Positions 50,774 through 59,141 of a DNA stretch of 64,000 bases are shown one piece after another. A model generated the notes under the pieces. The model saw only the letters and a program-made list of their open reading frames with translations. It did not search any database and was not told the DNA's origin. The stretch lies in NCBI RefSeq assembly GCF_902859945.1, contig NZ_CADIKL010000017.1, forward strand, positions 1 through 64,000, read 5' to 3'. Made by a program: the position numbers and the translations under genes. Each line of letters starts with the position of its first letter. Position 1 is the first letter of the stretch. Source of the stretch: Paraburkholderia caffeinitolerans. GTDB taxonomy: Bacteria > Pseudomonadota > Gammaproteobacteria > Burkholderiales > Burkholderiaceae.

Positions 50774-51466
50774 GTGAAGGTCATCAAGTTCAGGATCGAA
50801 GAGGGCGCCGGCCGATACACCGAGCGCGCGATCACCATCAACAACCTGGTCATCGCCGGCTGGACCGGGCGCGACACGGTCGCCATGGAAAAGCACATTC
50901 GCGAACTCGAAGAACTCGGTGTGAAGCGTCCCGCTTACACGCCGGTGTTCTATCGCGTGGCGGCGGACCGCATCGGCGCGGCGCCGTCCATTCAGGTCAC
51001 GGGCGAGGAAAGTAGCGGCGAGGCCGAGTTCGTGCTGGTGAAGGCCGGCGGCGAAACCTTCGTTGGCATTGCCTCCGATCACACCGATCGTCAGGTGGAA
51101 ACCTATGGGATCACGGTCTCCAAGCAGATGTGCGAGAAGCCCTGCTCGGACACGCTGTGGCGCCTGAGCGAAGTGGCCGGCCACTGGGATGATCTGCTGC
51201 TGCGCTCGTACGCGACGATCGACGGCGAGCGCGTGCTGTATCAGGAAGGCAAGGTCACGGCGATGCGCAGTCCGCAAGATTTGCTCGCGCAGTTCGCGAG
51301 CCGGGGCGGTCAGTTCGAAGACGGCACCGCGATGCTGTGCGGCACGCTGGCGGCGATTGGCGGCATCCGCGCCGCGCAGGCGTTCGAGGTCGTGCTTGAA
51401 GACCCCGTGCTCGGGCGCACGCTGCGGCATGCGTATGAGGTCGAGACGCTGCCTGTGGTGGGCTGA
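50774..51466 (+). CDS. DUF2848-family protein
   Basis: A 230-residue protein recognised as DUF2848: VIAGWTGRDTVAMEKHIREL, FYRVAADRIGAAPSIQV, GIASDHTDRQVE, CGTLAAIGGIRAAQAFE and VLEDPVLGRTLRHAYEVETLPVV are typical, in that order. Proteins with this domain usually sit in catabolic gene clusters and contain a fumarylacetoacetase-like fold by resemblance (EDPVLGRTLRHAY). No reaction has been assigned by me. GTG at 50774 is preceded by the ideal AAGGAGG. It lies 15 nt after the amidase. Confidence 0.83.
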   Translation: MKVIKFRIEEGAGRYTERAITINNLVIAGWTGRDTVAMEKHIRELEELGVKRPAYTPVFYRVAADRIGAAPSIQVTGEESSGEAEFVLVKAGGETFVGIASDHTDRQVETYGITVSKQMCEKPCSDTLWRLSEVAGHWDDLLLRSYATIDGERVLYQEGKVTAMRSPQDLLAQFASRGGQFEDGTAMLCGTLAAIGGIRAAQAFEVVLEDPVLGRTLRHAYEVETLPVVG

Positions 51467-51600
51467 CGTATGGGCTGACGGGGCTGACGCGTTCGAACGC
51501 GGAACCGGACATGCGATTAGACTTCGTTGCGCGCCAAGCGTACGCTGGGCAGCCTGCTGGCTGCATCGGCGTCACGCTTTACCCACAGGGAGTCCATCTC

Positions 51601-52026
51601 ATGAAACCCCGCATCACCGTCATTACGCTAGGCGTCGACGATCTTGAAGCTTCATTGCGCTTTTACCGCGATGGGTTGGGGTTTCCCACCGAAGGCATCG
51701 TAGGCAAGGAATTCGAGCACGGGGCCGTGGTGTTCATCGACCTGCAACCCGGCCTTCGCCTGGCGCTATGGCCACGCGCGAGCCTGGCGCACGACACGGG
51801 GCTGGCGGTGGGGCCAGCCAGCCCTACCGAGCTCAGCCTGGGTCACAACGTTGCTTCGAAAGCCGAGGTGGATGCCGCCATGACACAAGCGGCTTCGGCG
51901 GGCGCGCGCATTGTAAAACCCGCGCACGACACATTTTGGGGCGGCTACGCAGGCTATTTCCAGGACCCCGATGGGCATCTCTGGGAAGTCGCCTGGAATC
52001 CGCAGTGGCTGGAATCCACTCCCTGA
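51601..52026 (+). CDS. VOC-superfamily protein (glyoxalase/dioxygenase-like)
   Basis: A 141-residue VOC protein. Typical parts are VITLGVDDLEASLRFYRDGLGF, EFEHGAVVFIDLQPGLRLALW, and the DTFWGGYAGYFQDPDGHLWEVAW ending. The Tyr/Phe and Glu metal positions (VEVAWN-like) are conserved enough for a metal-dependent enzyme. It could belong to the operon ending at 51466, but a 134-nt gap and no clear promoter leave this open. The ATG at 51601 gives the family start. Confidence 0.8.
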   Translation: MKPRITVITLGVDDLEASLRFYRDGLGFPTEGIVGKEFEHGAVVFIDLQPGLRLALWPRASLAHDTGLAVGPASPTELSLGHNVASKAEVDAAMTQAASAGARIVKPAHDTFWGGYAGYFQDPDGHLWEVAWNPQWLESTP

Positions 52027-52043
52027 GGCGGCGCTTGCCTCGT

Positions 52044-52160
52044 TCAGCACCACACGACGCGATCGTACGCGACGGTGCGCCGGTAGATGTTCTTCCCGAG
52101 CCAGCTCGAATATTCCATGTAGGCGCAGTCGAGCACTACGATCCAGTTGGTCACGTTCAT
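52044..52160 (-). CDS. Proposed small protein, 38 aa, Trp/Tyr-rich
   Basis: The frame from ATG at 52160 reads MNVTNWIVVLDCAYMEYSSW and then 18 residues ending DRVVWC before TGA. It is preceded by GGGGGAACAAA, a good ribosome-binding site, and about 33 of 37 codons end in G or C, as expected for a real gene here. It has no membrane helix but many aromatic residues and two cysteines. It is convergent with the VOC gene. I do not recognise a family. A weak inverted repeat lies just upstream (52173-52191). Confidence 0.5.
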   Translation of the reverse strand: MNVTNWIVVLDCAYMEYSSWLGKNIYRRTVAYDRVVWC

Positions 52161-52172
52161 TTTGTTCCCCCA

Positions 52173-52191
52173 TCAAACCATCGTTGTTTGA
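52173..52191. promoter_or_regulatory. Inverted repeat before the small-protein gene
   Basis: TCAAAC (52173-52178) and GTTTGA (52186-52191) are inverted with a 7-nt spacer, ending 13 nt before the small-protein start. It is short and could be a leader hairpin or operator. The rest of the 240-nt spacer to 52400 shows no other feature. Confidence 0.3.
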
Positions 52192-52400
52192 ATGCAAGAC
52201 TAGTCTACGGCTGCAATTCGTGGGACGAATTCATGAGCAAAGAGAGGTAAACCGCTCAGTTCTCGCATTTGCGTTGCGTGCTAGCAACTCTTCCGTCCAG
52301 CACGTCGCTTGCTGGTCTCCTGCCCAATGACACCGCAACTCCGGTGCCTGGGCGTTAACCTATTCGATCTTTCCGCTTCGATCTTTTAGCACCCACCGCC

Positions 52401-52784
52401 ATGACCGAACCCTCGCCAAACCCCACCGCGCCCACGCCGCTCGACCGTCTCATGGAGCAAGTCCTTGCCTTCCGCGACGCGCGCGACTGGCAGCAATTTC
52501 ACACGCTGCGCAACCTGATCGTGTCGACGAGCATCGAGGCCGGCGAGCTACTCGAAACGATCCAGTGGAAGGACGACGCGCAGATCGCCGCGCTGGTGGC
52601 CGACCCGCGTGACCGCGCGCACCTGGAGCAGGAATGCGCCGATGTATTCATCTATCTGCTGCTGGTGGCGCATACGGCGGGCTTCGATCTGGTGAAGGCG
52701 GCGGCGGACAAGGTGAGGCTGAATGAGACCCGCTATCCGGCCGATAAGGCGAGGGGCAACGCGAGAAAGCACAGCGAGCTTTGA
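52401..52784 (+). CDS. MazG-like nucleotide pyrophosphohydrolase
   Basis: A 127-residue all-helical protein. The EXXE (EAGELLE) and EXXD (ECADV in LEQECADVFIYL) metal-ligand motifs, about 40 residues apart, identify the MazG-like/dUTPase-like fold that hydrolyses nucleoside triphosphates, often non-canonical ones, to monophosphate and pyrophosphate. A proline-rich N-terminus precedes the domain. The ATG at 52401 is plausible. It is convergent with the histidine kinase gene, 34 nt apart. Confidence 0.85.
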   Translation: MTEPSPNPTAPTPLDRLMEQVLAFRDARDWQQFHTLRNLIVSTSIEAGELLETIQWKDDAQIAALVADPRDRAHLEQECADVFIYLLLVAHTAGFDLVKAAADKVRLNETRYPADKARGNARKHSEL

Positions 52785-52818
52785 CGTCCCCATGGTGCAG
52801 GGAGCGCGAAGCGCGGGC

Positions 52819-54177
52819 TCAGGCCTGCGCGTCCGCCTGCGCTTGCACGCGTGGACGCAATCCGCTGACCGCCGCGGTCAGCCCGTGCCCGTCCGAATTG
52901 TTGCGCAGCACCAGTTGGAGATCGTGGCGCTGTGCGATGCGCATCGCGATGGAGAGGCCGAGACCGCTGCCGGTGCCTTGCACATGGCTCGCGCGATAGA
53001 AGCGGTCGAGCACGCGGCCCAGATCTTGCTCGGGAATGCCGGGCCCGTTGTCGACGACTTCGAAGCCCAGTTGCTCGCCCGTGCGCGTGAGCACGAGATC
53101 GATCTTGCCGCCGCGCGGCGTATAGCGGATCGCGTTGTCGAGCAGATTGTTCAGCAGCGTGTTGAGCCCATGCGGGTCGGCGGCCACGTTGCAGGCATCG
53201 CCTTCGGTCACGGGCGCGCGCATTTCGAGCCCGAGGTCGATGTCCTTTTCTTCGGCGAGCAGCGAAAAGTCGCCGATCGCCTGTTCGCCGAGGCGCCGCA
53301 GGCTCACCACGGCGACGGGCAGCGCCGGCTGCGCGTCCTCGCGCGCGAGCGTGAGCAATTGCTGCACGAGCCGGATCAGGCGGTTCAGGCGGGTTTCGAT
53401 GCGCTCGGTCGTGTGCGGCTCGCCGGTGAGCGTGCCGTCGCGCAGCGCCGCCTGCAATTGCAGCTTGAGCGCCGCGAGTGGCGAGCGCAGTTCGTGTGCG
53501 GCGTCGGCGATGAAGGTGCGCTGCGCCTGCGAAGCGGTGTTCAGGCGCTGCAGCAGGCCGTTGAGCGCCTCCACCAGCGGGCGCAGCTCGACGGGCGCTG
53601 AACCGTCCAGCCGGATCGGCTCCAGCACGTTGTACGAGCGTGCGGACAATAGCGCCGAAAGCGCGCCAACCGGTGCGAGCCCGCGCGCCACGACGAACAG
53701 CACGAGCACAATGGCCACCGGCACGAACAGCGCGAGCGGCCAGAGCGTATGCAACGCGAGGTGCAGCGCCAGCGCTTCGCGCACGGAGATCGGCTGGGCG
53801 ACTTGCACGAAGCGCCCGGCTTGCTGCACGCCGAAAGTGCGCCAGTGCGTTTCCGCCTGTTCGATCGTATGGAATCCTTGCGGACTGCGCGGCAGCAGCG
53901 TGTCGTGCGAGGTGTGATAGATCGGCGTGCCGCTGGCGTCCCAGATCTCGATGAGGATGCGGTCGTCGGCGATGCCCTGCAGGTCGGGCGCCGCGTGTGC
54001 CGTATGGCCTTCGGTGAGGTTCGACGGCAGCGAGAGCGCGACTGCGCGCAGTTCGTAGTCGAACAGTTCGTTCGCCTCGTCATGCGCGGTGTGGAAGATG
54101 CCGAAGCCCGCCACCACCGATCCGGCCGCGAACCCGCAGATCAGCCAGCCCAGCAGCCGGCGGCGGATCGATCTCAT
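52819..54177 (-). CDS. Sensor histidine kinase of the efflux operon (QseC/TctE-like)
   Basis: A 452-residue kinase. It has two membrane helices (about 10-33 and 155-180), a periplasmic sensor region of about 120 residues, a HAMP-like segment, the H box in ADAAHELRSPLAALKLQL, then ATPase motifs NLLDNAIRYTPRGG and DNGPGIPEQDLGRVLDRFYR. It phosphorylates the response regulator encoded just upstream. The start overlaps the regulator gene by 4 nt (ATGA). The operon context suggests sensing of a compound exported by the RND pump. Confidence 0.9.
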   Translation of the reverse strand: MRSIRRRLLGWLICGFAAGSVVAGFGIFHTAHDEANELFDYELRAVALSLPSNLTEGHTAHAAPDLQGIADDRILIEIWDASGTPIYHTSHDTLLPRSPQGFHTIEQAETHWRTFGVQQAGRFVQVAQPISVREALALHLALHTLWPLALFVPVAIVLVLFVVARGLAPVGALSALLSARSYNVLEPIRLDGSAPVELRPLVEALNGLLQRLNTASQAQRTFIADAAHELRSPLAALKLQLQAALRDGTLTGEPHTTERIETRLNRLIRLVQQLLTLAREDAQPALPVAVVSLRRLGEQAIGDFSLLAEEKDIDLGLEMRAPVTEGDACNVAADPHGLNTLLNNLLDNAIRYTPRGGKIDLVLTRTGEQLGFEVVDNGPGIPEQDLGRVLDRFYRASHVQGTGSGLGLSIAMRIAQRHDLQLVLRNNSDGHGLTAAVSGLRPRVQAQADAQA

Positions 54178-54836
54178 TCGCCCCTCTTGAGCCGATACCC
54201 CACGCCGCGCACCGTCACGATCTGCTCCGCGCCAATCTTGCGGCGCAAGCTGTGCACATGCACTTCGATCGTGTTGCTGCCCACCTCCTCGCCCCAGCCG
54301 TAGAGCCGCTCTTCGAGTTCGGCCTTGGTGAACACGCGCGCGGGCTCCTCGATCAGCACGTGCAGCAGCGCGAACTCGCGCGGCACGAGCGAGACGGGTT
54401 CGCCGCCCTGGGTCACCTCGTGCGCGGCCGGGTCGAGCGCGAGGTCGCCATGCTCGTAGACAGGCTGCTTGCGGCCCGTGCGCCGCCGCAGCAGCGCGCG
54501 GGCGCGCGCCGCGAGTTCGTCGAGATCGAAGGGCTTGACGAGGTAGTCGTCGGCGCCCGCGTCGAGTCCGCTCACGCGGTCGGTCACGCTGTCGCGCGCG
54601 GTGAGGATCAGGATCGGCGCTTCGCCGCCGCGCCGGCGGTAGGCGGCCAGCACGCTCACGCCGTCCTTCTTCGGCAGGCCCAGGTCGAGCAACACGAGGT
54701 CGTAGACGTCGTTGGCGAGCGAGAGTTCGGCCTCGCGCCCGTCCTTCGCCCAGTCGACGGCGTAGCCTTCGCGGCGCAGCGCGTCGAGCACGGGCTCGGC
54801 AATCATTTCGTCGTCTTCGACGAGCAAGAGACGCAT
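54174..54836 (-). CDS. OmpR-family response regulator of the efflux operon
   Basis: A 220-residue two-domain regulator. Receiver: acidic pair in LLVEDDEMIAEPV, phospho-acceptor D51 or so in DLVLLDLGLPKKDG, and lysine in YLVKPFD. DNA-binding domain: the OmpR-type winged helix from about residue 130 (DLALDPAAHEV, LVPREFALLHVLIEEPARVFTKAELEERLYG, VEVHVHSLRRKIG). The ATG at 54836 follows TGGAGCAACAC. It lies 82 nt after the RND gene and overlaps the kinase gene. It probably activates the efflux operon. Confidence 0.91.
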   Translation of the reverse strand: MRLLLVEDDEMIAEPVLDALRREGYAVDWAKDGREAELSLANDVYDLVLLDLGLPKKDGVSVLAAYRRRGGEAPILILTARDSVTDRVSGLDAGADDYLVKPFDLDELAARARALLRRRTGRKQPVYEHGDLALDPAAHEVTQGGEPVSLVPREFALLHVLIEEPARVFTKAELEERLYGWGEEVGSNTIEVHVHSLRRKIGAEQIVTVRGVGYRLKRGE

Positions 54837-54918
54837 TGTGTTGCTCCAGGTTGCTTCTTCCATCTGCAATTGTCGCTCAGGTGCGCGCATGGCACAGCCC
54901 TCCTCGTCTCTTTGTGCT

Positions 54919-57900
54919 TCAGCCTTCCCCATGGCGCGCCGCCTGGCGCTTGCCGGCGGGTTTGCCGTGCTGGCCCGCGCCCAGCAGCAGGCGCAGCAGC
55001 GCCGGCAGCACCAGCAGCACGAGTGGCATTTGCACGATCAAGCCCGAGATGATCGCCACCGCGAGCGGCTGCTGCATCGCGGACCCCTGGCCCAGCGCGA
55101 AGGCGAGCGGCAACAGCGCGAGGATCGCGGCAATGGTGGTCATGGCGATCGGGCGCAGGCGGTTGCGGCCGGCGGCCAGCAGCGCCTCGGGCACCGGCAC
55201 GCCTTCGTCGCGCACGAGGTTCTGGAACTCGGAGACGTAGAAGATGGCCACTTCGGTCACGATGCCGATGATCATCGTCATGCCCATCATCGCGGAGATG
55301 TTGAGCTCGATGCCGGTCACCCACAGGCCGATGAAGACCGCGCCGGTCGCGAGCAGCGGCATGGCCATGACCGCGAGTGCCACGCGAAAGCGCTCGTAGA
55401 GAAACAGCAGCAGCCCGAACACGAGCGCGACCGCCGCGCCGAACACGGCAACGAGCCCCTTGAAGGCGATCTGCTGCTGCTGGTAGAGGCCGCCCAGCTC
55501 GTAGTAGACGCCGGTTGGCAGCAGGTTCGGGTCGGCCAGCGCGTGCTGCACGTCGGCGATGGTGGAGCCGAGGTCGCGCCCGTCGATGCGCGCCGTGACC
55601 GCGACCATGCGCTTGAGGTTGTCGCGGCTGATCTCGGGCTGCCCGCTCACTGTCACGCGCGCGGCCACGCGCGAGAGCGCGAACACATGGCCGTCGGGCG
55701 CGCGGATCGGCAACTGGCCGAGCGCCGTGTCGGTCATGTGCAGCGCGCCTTGCGCGCGCACGCGCACGCCGATGCTCTTCGGGCCGTCCTGGTACTGCGT
55801 GGCCACGTTGCCGTCGAGCAGGTCGCTCACCTGCTGCGCGATGGCTTGCGGGTCCATGCCCTCGGCCGCGGCGGCGTCGGGCCGGATGTGCAGGTCGATG
55901 GCGTCGCCGGCGGGGTTGATGCCGTCGTCGATGTCGACCACGCCGGGGATCTTGCCGATGCGCGCGGCCACGCGCTCGGCCGTGCCGTCGAGCACGTTCT
56001 GGTCGTCGGAGTAGATCTTGATCTGCACCGGCTGCGGCACGGCCGTGAGGTCGCCGATCAGGTCCTCCATCAGCTGCGCGAGCTCGATGCTCACGCCCGG
56101 CACCTGGGTTTCGACCTGCGAGCGGATTTCCTCCATGACCGTTTCGATGGGCTCGCGCTTGCCCGACTTCAGGCGCACGAAGAAGTCGCCCTTGTTCGGC
56201 TCGTTGAGGTCGCCGCCGAGGCCCGCGCCGGTGCGCCGCGAGTAGGTGGCCACGTTCGGATTGGCGCGAATGATCGTTTCGACCTGCCGCATGAGGCGGT
56301 CGGTCTCGGTGATCGAGGTGCCGGGCCGGGTGTGATAGTCGAGCACGAAGCCGCCTTCGTCCATCGAGGGCATGAAGCCGCTGCCCACGCGCGTGAAGGC
56401 GAGCGCGGCCAGCAGCGCGAGCGGCACGATCAGCGCGAGCACCCACACGGGCCGCGCGCTCACGGCCGCGACGAGCCGCGCGTAGTGGCGGTTCAGCCAT
56501 GCGGCGAAGCGCGTTTCGCTGTGTTCCTCGGCGTCCTGCGCGGTGAGCCAGCGGTCGCACAGAATCGGGATGGCGAGCCACGTCACAAGGAACGAGATGA
56601 AGAGGGCGCTGGCCATGGTGACCGAAAGCGCCTTGAAAAACGCGCCCGTCACGCCCGAGAGAAACGCGAGCGGCACGAAGATGATGAGCGTGGCCGCCGA
56701 AGAGCCCGCGAGCGGCCGCGTGAATTCGAGCGCCGCGCTCATCACGCGGCCATGGAACGCGTGCGCACCGGCTTCGCGCATGCGCCGCGCGATGTGCTCG
56801 ATCATCACGATGGCGTCGTCGATCACGAGGCCCACGGCGGCGGCCATGCCGCCGAGCGTCATGATGTTGAAGCCCATGCCGAAAACGTCGAGCAGGAGGA
56901 TGGTCGCGGCCATCACGACGGGCACGAGCGCCACGGCGATCAGCGTGATCTTCACGTTGCGCAGGAACACGAAGAGCGTGAGCGCGGCCAGCACCACGCC
57001 GATCATGATGGCGTCGCGCACGCTCGTGGCCGAAGCGATCACCAGTTCGCTCTGGTCGTACCAGTTCGAAATGTGGACGCCCGGCGGCATCTGCTTGCCG
57101 AAGCTCGCGAGGCGCGCGCGAACGGCGGCCGCCATCGCCACGCTGTTCGCGCCGGGCTGCTGGTAGACATTGATGAGCACGGCATCCTTACCGTCAGCCG
57201 TTACGCGTATCCACTGCGGCACCGTGCCTTGCGTGACCGTGGCGATGTCGCCGAGCCGGACCTGGTTGGCCTGGTTTTGGCCTGGCGTGGCCACCACCAC
57301 GTTCTTCAGTGCGTCGATGCCGTTCACGGGCGCGTTCGCCACCACGAGGTAGAGCTTGTCGTGGTCCTCGATGCGCCCCGTCGCCATCAGCACATTGCCC
57401 GCGCCGATCGCGCGCGAGACGTCGGCCACGGAGAGTTTGTACGCGGCGAGGCGTGCCGGATCGACGGCCACTTCGAGTTCGTCGCGCGCACCGCCCGCGA
57501 CATCCACGCGCGCCACGCCTGCCACGGAAGACAGCAGCGGGCGCAGTTGAAATTGCGCGAGATCGTGAAGCTGCGCGAGCGAGAGCCGCGACGAGGTCAG
57601 GCTGTACGCGAGCACTGGAAAGACCGTCGGGTCCATGCGGCGCACCTGCATGGTGGTGCCGGAGGGCAGCGTCGCGAGAATCTCGGCGATGGCGGATTGC
57701 GCCTGCAGCGTGGCCTGCGCCATGTCGGTGCCCCAGTCGAAGTTCAGCGAGATTTGCGCCGAGCCGCGGCTGGTCGTCGACTCCACGTCGCGCACGCCGG
57801 GCACGCGGCGCAGCGCTTCTTCCACGGGCAGGGTGACGAGCGTGGCCATCTGCTCGGCGGGGCGGTCGCCCGCATCGAGCGAGACCACCGCGCGCGGGAA

Positions 57901-58023
57901 CGAGACGTTCGGAAACAGCGAGATCGGCAGGCGCACGGCGGTGAGCGCGCCTGCGATGGCGCCCAGCGCGATCACGAACAGCAGCGAGCGCCGATGGCGC
58001 TGCATCCATTGGCCAAAGGTCAT
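54919..58023 (-). CDS. RND-family efflux transporter permease
   Basis: A 1034-residue inner-membrane proton-drug antiporter with twelve predicted helices and two large periplasmic loops. The proton-relay pair is present in VGLVIDDAIVMIEHI in helix four (the two aspartates), which points away from the heavy-metal (HME) class that has a single acid there. Other segments are PNVSFPRAVVSLDAG near the N-terminus and AAATLIIFVPLAFLSGVTGAF-like helix text in the middle. The drug or metal exported is not known. It overlaps the adaptor gene by 4 nt (ATGA). Confidence 0.9.
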   Translation of the reverse strand: MTFGQWMQRHRRSLLFVIALGAIAGALTAVRLPISLFPNVSFPRAVVSLDAGDRPAEQMATLVTLPVEEALRRVPGVRDVESTTSRGSAQISLNFDWGTDMAQATLQAQSAIAEILATLPSGTTMQVRRMDPTVFPVLAYSLTSSRLSLAQLHDLAQFQLRPLLSSVAGVARVDVAGGARDELEVAVDPARLAAYKLSVADVSRAIGAGNVLMATGRIEDHDKLYLVVANAPVNGIDALKNVVVATPGQNQANQVRLGDIATVTQGTVPQWIRVTADGKDAVLINVYQQPGANSVAMAAAVRARLASFGKQMPPGVHISNWYDQSELVIASATSVRDAIMIGVVLAALTLFVFLRNVKITLIAVALVPVVMAATILLLDVFGMGFNIMTLGGMAAAVGLVIDDAIVMIEHIARRMREAGAHAFHGRVMSAALEFTRPLAGSSAATLIIFVPLAFLSGVTGAFFKALSVTMASALFISFLVTWLAIPILCDRWLTAQDAEEHSETRFAAWLNRHYARLVAAVSARPVWVLALIVPLALLAALAFTRVGSGFMPSMDEGGFVLDYHTRPGTSITETDRLMRQVETIIRANPNVATYSRRTGAGLGGDLNEPNKGDFFVRLKSGKREPIETVMEEIRSQVETQVPGVSIELAQLMEDLIGDLTAVPQPVQIKIYSDDQNVLDGTAERVAARIGKIPGVVDIDDGINPAGDAIDLHIRPDAAAAEGMDPQAIAQQVSDLLDGNVATQYQDGPKSIGVRVRAQGALHMTDTALGQLPIRAPDGHVFALSRVAARVTVSGQPEISRDNLKRMVAVTARIDGRDLGSTIADVQHALADPNLLPTGVYYELGGLYQQQQIAFKGLVAVFGAAVALVFGLLLFLYERFRVALAVMAMPLLATGAVFIGLWVTGIELNISAMMGMTMIIGIVTEVAIFYVSEFQNLVRDEGVPVPEALLAAGRNRLRPIAMTTIAAILALLPLAFALGQGSAMQQPLAVAIISGLIVQMPLVLLVLPALLRLLLGAGQHGKPAGKRQAARHGEG

Positions 58024-59141
58024 CGCGCGCCGCCTTGCTCAGCCTTGGCCGAGCGCACGGCCATGCCTTCCTCGAGTTCGTAGTTGCCGCTCACGACGAG
58101 TCCGCGCGCGGCGTCGAGCGCGCCATCCACGCCGTAGCTGCCGCCGTGTTCGACCTTCACGGTCACGGCCACGCGGTGCGCCTTGTTGCCCGGCATCACC
58201 TGGTACACGTATTGCCCCTTTGCGTCCTGCAGGACGGCCGCGCGCGGCACCTCCCACCAGGTGCCGGTTTGCGTGTCGATTTCGGCGCGCACGCGCGTGC
58301 CGGGCAGGAACGCCGTGCCCGCGAGCGGCACGCTGGCGCCGACGTTGACGAGCTGGCTTTGTGCATCGACTGCCGCGCCGACCATGGCCACCTGGCCTTG
58401 CGCCTGCATCGACTGCTGCGGGGCCGAGAGCGGATGGAGCACGACGCGGTCGCCCGCGCGAATCGTCGCCGCGTCGGCGGGCTCGACGCCGAGCGACACA
58501 TTCGCGGCGTGCGCGCTGGCGGCATTCGCGCCGGCCAGTTGCGCGAGCGCGGCGCCGGCCTGAATCTGATCGCCGGGCGCGGCGCTCAGTTGCGAGACCA
58601 CGCCGGCCACCGGCGCGGCGAGGGTCTTGGCGCCCGCCGCGACGCCCGCCGCGCTTTGCGCCGCGAGCGCCTGCTGGGCGTCGTCGAGCGCTTTTTGCGC
58701 GCTGGCGAGCTGCGATTGCGTGGCGAGGCCGTCGCGGTAGAGCGCCTGAGTACGCGCGAGTTCGCCGCGCGCGAGCGTGGCCGCGCTTTGCGCCTGGGTG
58801 AACGCGACCACCGTGCCGGGATCGGCCTGCACGACGAACAGCGGCGCGCCGCGCGCGACCGTCTGGCCCGGCTGCACGAACACGCGCGTGACGCGCGCGA
58901 TATAGGGCAGGCTCACGGTGACGGTGCTCGCGCCGGATGCGCCCACCACGCCATAGGCCACGACCTGTTGGGAAACGGGCTTGCGCGACACGGGCACCAC
59001 CTGCACGGCCACGGAGGGCGCGGATTCGGCGGCATTGCCGGTGTCGGCATGAACGGGATGCGCGCACATCAGCGCTGCGCTTGCGGCGAGCAGGGCGTAT
59101 GCGGTCGCACGCAGGGAAAAGTCGCGTTCTTGCATGGGCAT
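58020..59141 (-). CDS. RND efflux periplasmic adaptor (membrane fusion protein)
   Basis: A 373-residue exported adaptor. A signal peptide (ending near VHADTG) precedes a lipoyl-like/hairpin core: PYIARVTRVFVQPGQTVARG, the helical hairpin LARTQALYRDGLATQSQLAS, and the beta-barrel region VGASVPLAGTAFLPGTRVRAE. The start is ATG at 59141, because it overlaps the stop of the outer-membrane gene as TGATG; MQERDF at 59135 is an alternative. It links the RND pump to the outer-membrane component. The C-terminal tail is rich in alanine and lysine. Confidence 0.89.
   Translation of the reverse strand: MPMQERDFSLRATAYALLAASAALMCAHPVHADTGNAAESAPSVAVQVVPVSRKPVSQQVVAYGVVGASGASTVTVSLPYIARVTRVFVQPGQTVARGAPLFVVQADPGTVVAFTQAQSAATLARGELARTQALYRDGLATQSQLASAQKALDDAQQALAAQSAAGVAAGAKTLAAPVAGVVSQLSAAPGDQIQAGAALAQLAGANAASAHAANVSLGVEPADAATIRAGDRVVLHPLSAPQQSMQAQGQVAMVGAAVDAQSQLVNVGASVPLAGTAFLPGTRVRAEIDTQTGTWWEVPRAAVLQDAKGQYVYQVMPGNKAHRVAVTVKVEHGGSYGVDGALDAARGLVVSGNYELEEGMAVRSAKAEQGGAR

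Noticed and set aside
47374..51430. Two long minus-strand open frames opposite the monooxygenase and amidase
   Set aside because: Both are antisense to recognised enzymes and have no domains or start signals.
54838..58083. Long + strand open frame of about 1080 codons opposite the RND gene
   Set aside because: It is a GC-driven shadow of the RND gene, rich in His, Arg and Gly with no recognisable domain, while the minus strand has a full RND protein with correct helices and motifs.
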